A DNA stretch of 17,755 nucleotides from contig DKTP01000113.1 in the NCBI GenBank assembly GCA_002473085.1, forward strand, positions 1 to 17,755, given 5' to 3'. Both the position numbers and the translations under genes were made by a program. Position 1 is the first letter of the stretch, and each line of letters starts with the position of its first letter. Of the stretch, positions 6,689 through 13,071 are shown one piece after another. The notes below the pieces were generated by a model. It saw only the letters and a program-made list of their open reading frames with translations. It was not told where the DNA came from and did not search any database. The stretch is from Anaerolineales bacterium UBA7227. GTDB taxonomy: Bacteria; Chloroflexota; Anaerolineae; Anaerolineales; Villigracilaceae.

Positions 6689-6721
6689 GCGGCCGCCCGC
6701 AGAATGACAACGGGCGGCCGC
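6689..6721 (+). terminator. GC-rich hairpin after the symporter gene
   Basis: The arms GCGGCCGCCCG (6689-6699) and CGGGCGGCCGC (6711-6721) are perfect 11-bp complements with an 11-base loop. The hairpin begins 26 bases after the stop codon of the symporter gene. No T-run follows, so it is a factor-assisted terminator or 3'-end stabiliser at best. Confidence 0.5.
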
Positions 6722-6750
6722 GCGTCGCGCCGGTCCCAGGGCGTTGCCCG

Positions 6751-6775
6751 ATTCTTTTTTAGAATGGAATATAAT
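6751..6775 (+). promoter_or_regulatory. glmS promoter region: palindrome plus TATAAT
   Basis: A consensus -10 TATAAT at 6770-6775 lies in an AT-rich patch. No good -35 is at 16-18 bases; TTGCCC (6744-6749) is 20 bases away. A palindrome, ATTCTTTTTTAGAAT (6751-6765), fills the spacer and could be an operator. Transcription would begin near 6782, giving a glmS leader of about 140 bases. Confidence 0.5.
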
Positions 6776-6801
6776 AAACTTCTTTGGAAATAAGATCCTT
6801 G

Positions 6802-6849
6802 GCCGTGAATTTCCATGATTTTTTTCGTGGAATTCGCGTCATTCACGGC
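6802..6849 (+). promoter_or_regulatory. Nested stem-loop in the glmS 5' leader
   Basis: GCCGTGAAT (6802-6810) pairs exactly with ATTCACGGC (6841-6849). Directly inside, TTCCA (6811-6815) pairs with TGGAA (6828-6832), leaving a 12-base U-rich loop and an 8-base one-sided bulge. The GAAT of the outer arm can alternatively pair with ATTC at 6832-6835, extending the inner stem, so two conformations compete. It is not recognisable as the glmS ribozyme. Its role is unknown; leader-based control of glmS is plausible. Confidence 0.5.
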
Positions 6850-6923
6850 TGAGAAAAGAGATGCTGACGTTATTTCCGATAATATTCAATCAACAGATTA
6901 CGAAAACCACATGGAGAATAAGA

Positions 6924-8711
6924 ATGTGCGGAATTTTCGGCTATGTGACGAACAAGGAAACTGCGCTGGGACCCATTCTCATCGCGGCGGCGGAGCGACT
7001 CACCTATCGCGGCTACGACTCGGTCGGCGCGGCGACGTTGAACAACGGCAAAATCGATCTGCGAAAAGACGTGGGCAAAGTAGATTCTGTCGCGGCGAAA
7101 TATAACATCGGCGAAATGCGCGGCTCACGCGGAATCACTCAATTGAGATGGGCGACCTTCGGCGAGCCTTCACAGGTCAACGCACAGCCGCATCTGGATT
7201 CGGACGGCGACATGGTCGGCGCGCACAACGGCAACGTGGTGAACAACGTCGAATTGCGCGAGCAGTTCATGGCAGAGGGCATGACCGTCCGTTCGCAGAA
7301 TGACGGCGAGACCTGCGTCCACGCGGTGGAGAGATATATCAATCGCGGCTATGAGTTCATCGACGCGATACGACTCGCTTACGGCGATCTCGAAGGCGAT
7401 TACGCGTTTGTCATCGGGCGCGCGGACGACGATAAACTCTACGCGTTCAAAAAAGGATCGGGCATGGTGGTGGGACTGGGCGAAGGCTTCACCTGCGTTT
7501 CGTCCGACCTGCCTTCGATTCTGCCGCTAACGCGCGAGGTCATCCGCCCGCTGGATGGGGAGATCGTCACATTGTGGGCGGACAAGGTCGAGGTGCGGTC
7601 GGTCAAGGATGGAAGAGAAATCGTCCGAATGCCCGAAACAGTGACCGAGTCGATGGATGCGGTGCAGAAGGGCGGGTATCCGCATTTTATGTTGAAGGAG
7701 ATCCACGAGCAGAGTCAGGTCGCCCGTGAGTTATCCCATGTATTGAACGGAAACCGCGAGGTCGAGTCGCTGGTTGAGAAGATGAAGAACGCGCGTCAGT
7801 TGTATTTTATCGGATGCGGCACGAGTTATCACGCCGCGTCGGTGGGCGCGGTGTATTTCGCACAATTGGCGGGGCGCGCCGCGATCCCTGTGCTGGCGCC
7901 GCAGTTCATCGCGCAATACGCGCCTGCAGTGACTCACGATGATGTGGGAATTTTCGTCAGCCAATCGGGCGAGACGAAAGACGTGTTGAACGCGCTGGAG
8001 GTTGCAGAGGCGCGCGGCATGGCATGTTTCGGATTGGCGAACGTGGTCGGCTCGACGTTGACGAAAGCCGCTTCGTTCTCTCTGCCTTTATGCTGTGGCT
8101 ACGAAATCAGCGTCCCTGCCACGAAGACGTTTACCAATCAGGTCGTGACGTTTTTGTATCTGGCATATAAACTCGCGGGAAAAGATGTCCGTGAATTGGA
8201 CTCCATCCCCGAATTGATGGACAAGACTCTTGAAATGGTCGAGCCACAGGTCAAAGAGATCGCCAAAGAAATCAACGAGTGGAACGACCTGTACTGTCTC
8301 GGCTATGGCGCGACGTACGCCATCGCGCTCGAAGGCGCGTTGAAGTTGAAGGAGATCACGTACGCGCACTGTGAAGGGATGCTCTCGACCGAGTTCAAAC
8401 ACGGACCGCTCTCGGCGGTGAGCAAAGGCTTCCCCATCGTTTTTGTCGCGGGTCCGAACGATGTGCCGCTCATCATCAGCGGCATTAACGAGGTGAAAGT
8501 ACGCGGCGCGCGAACCATCGTCATCGCGGAAGACGATCCGCGCCTGCGCGCCAACGCGGACGACGTGATCGCGCTTCCCAAGTCCGATCCGCAGATTTCG
8601 GCTTTGCTGGGCGTGCTACCATTGCAGTTGCTGTCATATCACATGAGCGTGATGCGCGGCTTCGATCCTGATTTCCCGCGGAATTTGTCCAAGACGCTGA
8701 CGGTGGATTGA
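6924..8711 (+). CDS. glmS: Glutamine-fructose-6-phosphate aminotransferase (isomerizing)
   Basis: GlmS makes glucosamine-6-phosphate from fructose-6-phosphate and glutamine, the first step to UDP-GlcNAc and peptidoglycan. The start is the ATG at 6924, because processing of Met exposes the nucleophile Cys2 (MCGIFGY). GGAG lies seven bases upstream, so the 21 in-frame residues before it are leader. The N-terminal glutaminase domain has YRGYDS (28-33), RWATFG (75-80), HNGNV (101-105) and D127. Two SIS domains follow, with GCGTSY (287-292), SQSGET (336-341), E467 in LKLKEITY, H483 in EFKHGPL and K590 near the end. All isomerase catalytic residues are kept. The histidine usual in RWATHG is Phe79 here. 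The 595-residue length is normal for the family. The gene has its own promoter and terminator. Confidence 0.96.
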   Translation: MCGIFGYVTNKETALGPILIAAAERLTYRGYDSVGAATLNNGKIDLRKDVGKVDSVAAKYNIGEMRGSRGITQLRWATFGEPSQVNAQPHLDSDGDMVGAHNGNVVNNVELREQFMAEGMTVRSQNDGETCVHAVERYINRGYEFIDAIRLAYGDLEGDYAFVIGRADDDKLYAFKKGSGMVVGLGEGFTCVSSDLPSILPLTREVIRPLDGEIVTLWADKVEVRSVKDGREIVRMPETVTESMDAVQKGGYPHFMLKEIHEQSQVARELSHVLNGNREVESLVEKMKNARQLYFIGCGTSYHAASVGAVYFAQLAGRAAIPVLAPQFIAQYAPAVTHDDVGIFVSQSGETKDVLNALEVAEARGMACFGLANVVGSTLTKAASFSLPLCCGYEISVPATKTFTNQVVTFLYLAYKLAGKDVRELDSIPELMDKTLEMVEPQVKEIAKEINEWNDLYCLGYGATYAIALEGALKLKEITYAHCEGMLSTEFKHGPLSAVSKGFPIVFVAGPNDVPLIISGINEVKVRGARTIVIAEDDPRLRANADDVIALPKSDPQISALLGVLPLQLLSYHMSVMRGFDPDFPRNLSKTLTVD

Positions 8712-8754
8712 ATCTTGAAGTAAGCGCCTCGATCCTCCAGACATGGTCGGGTCC

Positions 8755-8803
8755 CGCCTCCAGCGGCCCGCTGACCAGGGTCAGTCCGGGCTGGAGGCGT
8801 TTC
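8755..8803 (+). terminator. Nested-hairpin intrinsic terminator of glmS
   Basis: The outer arms CGCCTCCAGC (8755-8764) and GCTGGAGGCG (8790-8799) are perfect 10-bp complements. An inner hairpin, CTGACC-AG-GGTCAG (8771-8784), sits in the loop, and TTTCT follows the outer stem. It lies 43 bases after the glmS stop and separates it from the convergent gene region. Confidence 0.8.
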
Positions 8804-8854
8804 TGAGAAAGAAAATTCGCCGGGGAGGAAGGAGCCAGGCGAATTGACGAATCG

Positions 8855-9127
8855 TCCCAACAGGACGGATGGACAACAAGGTGGTCTCCAGCAATTTGCT
8901 GTCGGGCGTATTCACTCCGCTGACTACCACTCCCAGCGGCAGGCCTTGTTGGTTGACCAACAAACTGCATTTTGTGCCGCGTTTGCCGCGATCCGTCGGG
9001 ATAGGCGTGGACTCTGCCCGAGAAAAATCCGATGTCATGCTTGCGATTAACTTTCTTGATTTTATCGCGGCTTGTTCCTTGACGCTATGGTTCATCATTC
9101 CATCCGCATGGACGGCTTGAACACACG
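8855..9127 (-). pseudogene. Remnant of an IS5-like DDE transposase
   Basis: On the minus strand an open stretch of about 90 codons includes PTDRGKRGTKCSLLVNQQG followed by LPLGVVVSGVNTPDSKLLETTL. This closely resembles the central part of IS5-family transposases (pattern NPTDRGKxGxKxxLLVDxxGxPLxVVVxGAN). The catalytic core downstream (DKGYD and the final glutamate) is missing, and the sequence loses similarity after SIRPVG at about 8855. No terminal inverted repeats or target duplication are visible. It lies between the glmS terminator and the end of the STAND regulator gene, and is a decayed fragment of a past insertion. Confidence 0.75.
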
Positions 9128-11647
9128 TTATTTTCGCAGCGCTTCCTCCACCGCACATTCCAATGTCGGGAGGGACGAGACTGGCAAGCCTTCCGACAGT
9201 TCTTCTGCGCGAACTTTTGTGATATGCAGCGCCGAAGGGTGGGAAATGATGAGGGTCAGCCAGCCAGCCGCAATGGCGGGATTGACGCGGATTTCCAAAG
9301 AGGCGAGTCCCGCGAGGGCTTGGAGGATCAGCGGTTCGGAGCGGATGTCGCGCGCGAGGCGCAGGGAATCCAGCAGAGTCGTTTTAGCCTGCGCGTCGTC
9401 GCCCGCGCGGAGATGCGTCTCGCCGAGGTAGATCATGGTCTGGGCGATGTCCCAGCCTTTGAAGGCGTCGCCGAAGATTTCGAGACTCTTTTCGAGATGG
9501 GCGCGCGCTTCGTTGGGTTGACCCGCCGCGAGAGTCGCGAGACCGAGATAGCGATATGCCGTGCCCATGCCCCAGCGATTTTTTGTGCGCTCGCATAACG
9601 CGATGCTCTCGCGCATGGACGCGATGGCTTCGTCGTGCCGACCGAGCGCGACCTGCGTTTCGACAAGGAAATTCAAGCCGAGTGAAATGGAGTGGGGATC
9701 GCCGAGTTCGCGCCAGAGTTTAAGACCCGCCTGCATTTGGTCATAGCCGTTTTGATAATCGCCCAGAATGCTATCCACATGCCCGAGGTTGTAGACTCCG
9801 TACGCGGCAAACCAGCGTTCGTTCGATTCGCGCGCGTAGATAAGACCTTCTGCGATCATGCGTTTCGATTCGAGATACGCGCCGCTCAGGTGTTGGATGG
9901 TGCCGCCGAAGATCAACGCGTCGGCAAGGACGGCGCGTTCGTTCACTGCGCGAAGCAGGGCGATGGCTTCATTGTAGAGTTCCGTCGCGCGGGGGAATCC
10001 TCCCGAACGAAAGCACAGCAAACCCTGCTGCACAAGAGCCGTGCCGAGAATGCGATTCGTCAGCGTATCGCGCGGCTTTTCCTTCACGGCGCGGACGAGC
10101 AATTCGAGGCGCTCAATCCCTTCGTGGATCAAGCCCGCGACTTCAAAGTACCAGCCGAAGGCGCGCACGGATTTTTGAATCCACTCGAACTTGTCATGCT
10201 TCACGCCCCAAGCCCACGCGGCGCGCAGGTTGTCCAATTCGCGGGTCATCGCTTGCGCGGAATCCTGCTGCGCGACGCTCTTCAATTTCCTTTCGTGTTC
10301 CGCCGCGAAGCGCAGATAAAACTCGCAGTGACGGGAGCAGGTTTCGACACAGCGCGCTTCGTCTTCGTCGAGATGATTCCACGCGTACTGGCGGATGACT
10401 TCGTGCAGGTCGTAACGTCCCTCTTCGTTGCGCCTCACCAGCGACTTGGAAACGAGCGACGACAACATCGGCAGGGTCGCGCCTGCGACGGTTTGCGCGG
10501 CGGCGCGGTCGAATCCGCCGCGGAAGATGGAGAGGCGGCTCAGCGTGTCGCGCTCCGCGTCGGAGATCAATTTCCACGAGTGATCGAAAGAGGCTTTTAA
10601 CGAGCGGTGACGTTCGGGCAAATCCCGCATCGAGACCGCCAGAAAGTCAATGTTCGATTCGATCTCGCGGGCGATCTCGTCGCACGAAAGCAGGTTCACC
10701 CACGCGGCGGCGAGTTCAAGCGCGAGCGGAATCCCTTCCAACATACGGCAGATTCGCAGAAGCGCGGGCTTGTCGGCGTCGGTCAGTTTGAACTTCGCGT
10801 CGGCGCGCCGCGCGGCTTGCAAAAACAACATCGCCGCGCTGTACGATTCGATTTCGCCGACATCTTCCAACGGCGGCACGGGCAAGCCGCGCAAATCAAA
10901 CGTCCATTCGCCCTGCAAGTTCAAGCGTTCGCGCGACGTGCAGAGAATCCGCACACGGGGCAGGCGCTGGAGAATCTCCGCCACGAGTTCCGCCGTCGCG
11001 GGCGATCCCGCCAGCAGGTGTTCGAGATTGTCCAATACGAGCAAAGCGGATTTTTGAATCGTGCGCGCGAGATGGGCGAACAACTGCTCCTTCGCTTCGA
11101 CGGGACCCGAGAACGAATACTCGAACGCTTCGGCGATCGCAGGGACGATTGATCCCGCCGAGTTGACCGAAGCCAACGGGACGTAATGCACGCCGTCGGG
11201 AAAGAGTCCGCGCTGGCGATTCGCAAATTCGATTCCGAGCCGCGTCTTGCCGATTCCGCCTGGACCGACGAGGCTGATGAGGCGGCATTCGGCATTCGCC
11301 AGCAGGTGAGCGATTCCGCCCAGTTCGTCTTCGCGTCCGATCAGCGGCGTGGGCGGGGTGGGGAGAGTCGCTTTCGGCGTTGAAAAAGGAATCGGGGAAA
11401 CGGAAGCAAGCCCATCGTCCGATTTGAGGCGGCGCGCCACTTTGAGAAACGTCTCGCGTTCGGGAATCGGAATCTCCAGCGCGTCCGCGAGCAACTCCGC
11501 AATCTGCAACGAGGGGCGGCGCTCCTCCGCTTCGATCTTTTCGATGGTGGCGAGCGAACACCCGACGCGATCTGCCAGCGCGCTCTGGGTCAGGTCGAGC
11601 GTTTTGCGGCGTTTCTTGATCCACAGACCGAAGGGCAGGTCTTGCAT
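9128..11647 (-). CDS. XRE-type HTH / NB-ARC (STAND) ATPase / TPR regulator
   Basis: This 839-residue protein has three parts. The first is an N-terminal XRE helix-turn-helix (about 7-65, with LTQSALADRVGCSLATIEKIE). The second is an NB-ARC-like STAND ATPase: Walker A GPGGIGKT (128-135), Walker B LLVLDN (202-207), sensor-like TSRE (237-240), the GxP motif EGIPLAL (304-310) and an LHEVIRQYA segment (414-422) equivalent to MHD. The third is a long C-terminal array of TPR-like helices (about 440-820) for ligand or partner sensing. STAND proteins are switch ATPases that oligomerise on binding an inducer; the XRE domain makes this one a probable transcription factor. It diverges from the CPBP protease gene across a repeat-rich 154-base region. 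No Shine-Dalgarno sequence precedes the ATG and the -10 is adjacent, so the mRNA is probably leaderless. The inducer is unknown. Confidence 0.92.
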   Translation of the reverse strand: MQDLPFGLWIKKRRKTLDLTQSALADRVGCSLATIEKIEAEERRPSLQIAELLADALEIPIPERETFLKVARRLKSDDGLASVSPIPFSTPKATLPTPPTPLIGREDELGGIAHLLANAECRLISLVGPGGIGKTRLGIEFANRQRGLFPDGVHYVPLASVNSAGSIVPAIAEAFEYSFSGPVEAKEQLFAHLARTIQKSALLVLDNLEHLLAGSPATAELVAEILQRLPRVRILCTSRERLNLQGEWTFDLRGLPVPPLEDVGEIESYSAAMLFLQAARRADAKFKLTDADKPALLRICRMLEGIPLALELAAAWVNLLSCDEIAREIESNIDFLAVSMRDLPERHRSLKASFDHSWKLISDAERDTLSRLSIFRGGFDRAAAQTVAGATLPMLSSLVSKSLVRRNEEGRYDLHEVIRQYAWNHLDEDEARCVETCSRHCEFYLRFAAEHERKLKSVAQQDSAQAMTRELDNLRAAWAWGVKHDKFEWIQKSVRAFGWYFEVAGLIHEGIERLELLVRAVKEKPRDTLTNRILGTALVQQGLLCFRSGGFPRATELYNEAIALLRAVNERAVLADALIFGGTIQHLSGAYLESKRMIAEGLIYARESNERWFAAYGVYNLGHVDSILGDYQNGYDQMQAGLKLWRELGDPHSISLGLNFLVETQVALGRHDEAIASMRESIALCERTKNRWGMGTAYRYLGLATLAAGQPNEARAHLEKSLEIFGDAFKGWDIAQTMIYLGETHLRAGDDAQAKTTLLDSLRLARDIRSEPLILQALAGLASLEIRVNPAIAAGWLTLIISHPSALHITKVRAEELSEGLPVSSLPTLECAVEEALRK

Positions 11648-11653
11648 GAGGAT

Positions 11654-11686
11654 ATTTTAACGCAGTGCGACAAAGTTTACTTTGTC
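11654..11686 (-). promoter_or_regulatory. Leaderless-type promoter and palindromic operator of the STAND regulator
   Basis: On the minus strand TAAAAT (11659-11654) ends six bases before the ATG, so transcription should begin at or near the start codon. The -35 position is occupied by an 18-base perfect palindrome, GACAAAGT-TT-ACTTTGTC (11669-11686). This arrangement suggests negative autoregulation by the XRE domain. Confidence 0.5.
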
Positions 11687-11690
11687 CTTT

Positions 11691-11756
11691 TACCGCAAAA
11701 TGAACTTTGCGGTACTGTTTTGTACGGGTTTTTGTACGGGTGAGCCAGACCGCAAA
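11691..11756. repeat. Cluster of inverted and tandem repeats in the divergent regulatory region
   Basis: TACCGCAAA (11691-11699) is the exact inverse of TTTGCGGTA (11706-11714). A perfect 12-base tandem duplication of TTTTGTACGGGT occupies 11718-11741. A further ACCGCAAA occurs at 11749-11756. The repeats lie between the STAND palindrome and the -10 box of the CPBP gene, so they are candidate binding sites for one or more regulators. Confidence 0.65.
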
Positions 11757-11771
11757 CACAAGCAAATCCAC

Positions 11772-11777
11772 TATAAT
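11772..11777 (+). promoter_or_regulatory. Putative -10 box of the CPBP-SnoaL operon
   Basis: A consensus TATAAT lies 24 bases before the CPBP start codon. No consensus -35 box is present at the right spacing, so this promoter probably needs an activator. The repeats just upstream are suitably placed for one. Confidence 0.55.
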
Positions 11778-11801
11778 GCAATCATTACCAAAGGAACTGA
11801 C

Positions 11802-12635
11802 ATGAACGCTTCCCTCAAACGCCATTCGCTCGTCGTCGGTCTCGCGCTGATGTTCCTCTACACATGGACGATTGATTTTTCGAACTCGGGCGTCCTGCCA
11901 TTCAAGGTTCCGTTCGCTGTCGTCCTCACGCTCGGCTGGGGATTCATCCTCGTTTCGGTTTTGATGACGTGGGCGACTCTCGGCAGGGACGCGATGATCG
12001 CGTTCTTGAAACGCTTCCTGCTCTGGCGCGTCGGCTGGACGTGGTGGCTGGTCGCGCTCCTGCTTTTGCCCGCCCTGGGATTCGCTTCGATCCTCCTGAC
12101 CTCGTGGCTGACGCGCGTCCCTGTTGATTTTTCCCACCCGATGATTCGCGACGTGGTCCCGCTCGACGCGCCGTTGCTCGCGCTCGTCCTGCCGTGGCTG
12201 ATTTTTGAAATCCTGACCAACGGCGAAGAATGGGGCTGGCGCGGTTACGTCCTGCCGCGCTTGCAAGCCAAGTACAACGCGCTGACCGCCAGCCTGATCG
12301 TCGGCATGATTTGGTCGGTCTGGCATTTGCCGAAATTTCTGGGAACGGGCATGAACGACGAACGATCCTTCGCGTGGTTCACGGTCGCGCATCTTGCCCT
12401 GGCGGTTCTATACACCTGGCTCTACAACAACACGCGCGGAAGCATCCTGCTCGTGGTTCTCTTCCATGCCACAGGGAACACCGCAGGGATGTTCCTGCCC
12501 GTCAAGTTCGCCGTCGCTGGCGGGGTCGTGGAGAACATGCTGATCGCGCTGTACATTGTCGCGGCTGTTGTGGTAGCGCTTATCGCAGGCGCGGAAAATC
12601 TCTCGCGGACGGAAGTAAAACAGATTCAAACATAA
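11802..12635 (+). CDS. CPBP-family intramembrane protease (Abi/CAAX-like)
   Basis: This 277-residue membrane protein has about seven or eight hydrophobic helices. The CPBP motifs are present: EEWGWR (142-147, EExxxR), WSVWH with H175, and FHATGN (221-226). These residues form the intramembrane active site of the CPBP/Rce1 family. Bacterial members are linked to bacteriocin self-immunity, peptide maturation or regulated proteolysis, but the substrate here is unknown. The ATG at 11802 is chosen because AAGGA lies six bases upstream and the predicted transcript starts after earlier in-frame starts. The gene is followed by a SnoaL-like gene four bases after its stop and diverges from the STAND regulator. 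Confidence 0.9.
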   Translation: MNASLKRHSLVVGLALMFLYTWTIDFSNSGVLPFKVPFAVVLTLGWGFILVSVLMTWATLGRDAMIAFLKRFLLWRVGWTWWLVALLLLPALGFASILLTSWLTRVPVDFSHPMIRDVVPLDAPLLALVLPWLIFEILTNGEEWGWRGYVLPRLQAKYNALTASLIVGMIWSVWHLPKFLGTGMNDERSFAWFTVAHLALAVLYTWLYNNTRGSILLVVLFHATGNTAGMFLPVKFAVAGGVVENMLIALYIVAAVVVALIAGAENLSRTEVKQIQT

Positions 12636-12639
12636 TCGC

Positions 12640-13020
12640 ATGACCGAATTGACTCTTAAACGCTTCACCGCATGGATGACCGAATACGGTCGCGCCAGCG
12701 CGGAGAACGACCCGCAAGCCTCCGCGAATCTCTTCGCGACCGACGCCCGCTATTACGAAAGTCCATTCGATGAGCCGATGGTCGGGCGCGACGCCATTTA
12801 CGAATATTGGAACAAAGGCGCGCAGAATCTCAAGGACAAGAAATCCTCCTTCGAGATTCTTTCCGTGACTGGGAACACGGGCATCGCAAGATGGCAGTCG
12901 TCGTTCACCGTCGTCGAATCGGGCAAACGTCTCGCGTTGGATTGTCTGTTCGTGGCGGAGTTCGACGACGAGGGGTTGTGTCGCACCTTCCGCGAGTGGT
13001 GGCATATGCGGGAAACATAA
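12640..13020 (+). CDS. SnoaL-like / NTF2-fold protein
   Basis: This 126-residue cytoplasmic protein has the alpha+beta cone pattern of the NTF2/SnoaL superfamily. An N-terminal helix (LKRFTAWMTEYGRA) is followed by LFATDARYYESPFDEPMVGRDAIYEYW, the typical pocket-forming segment. Alternating strands end in FREWWHMRE. Members are cyclases, isomerases or small-ligand binders; catalytic residues cannot be assigned here. The ATG is four bases after the CPBP stop, so the two are translationally coupled and probably work in the same response. Confidence 0.8.
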   Translation: MTELTLKRFTAWMTEYGRASAENDPQASANLFATDARYYESPFDEPMVGRDAIYEYWNKGAQNLKDKKSSFEILSVTGNTGIARWQSSFTVVESGKRLALDCLFVAEFDDEGLCRTFREWWHMRET

Positions 13021-13034
13021 AATAACCAAGGAAT

Positions 13035-13063
13035 TATTGCCGCAATACGAGTGGCTGTATAAT
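13035..13063 (+). promoter_or_regulatory. Leaderless-type promoter and operator of the LAL regulator
   Basis: A consensus TATAAT (13058-13063) ends eight bases before the ATG at 13072, with no Shine-Dalgarno sequence between. The -35 zone is taken by a palindrome, TATTG-CCG-CAATA (13035-13047). This fits transcription starting at the ATG and control by a protein bound over -35. Confidence 0.55.
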
Positions 13064-13071
13064 CACTCTGC

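Noticed and set aside
6861..6923. In-frame ATG upstream adding 21 residues to GlmS
   Set aside because: GlmS needs an N-terminal Cys after Met removal; the ATG at 6924 gives MCGIFG and has GGAG seven bases upstream.
6782..6923. glmS ribozyme in the glmS leader
   Set aside because: The leader has a simple nested stem with a U-rich loop; the double-pseudoknot core and conserved cleavage-site segments of the ribozyme are not seen.
8521..8970. 149-codon minus-strand frame covering the glmS end and terminator
   Set aside because: It overlaps the conserved glmS C-terminus and the nested terminator, and shows no family pattern; the transposase similarity is in a different frame.
10896..12392. 498-codon open frame on the minus strand
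   Set aside because: It runs through the CPBP gene, the divergent regulatory region and an alternative frame of the STAND gene; the Arg/Gln/Glu-rich translation is typical of a GC-rich shadow.
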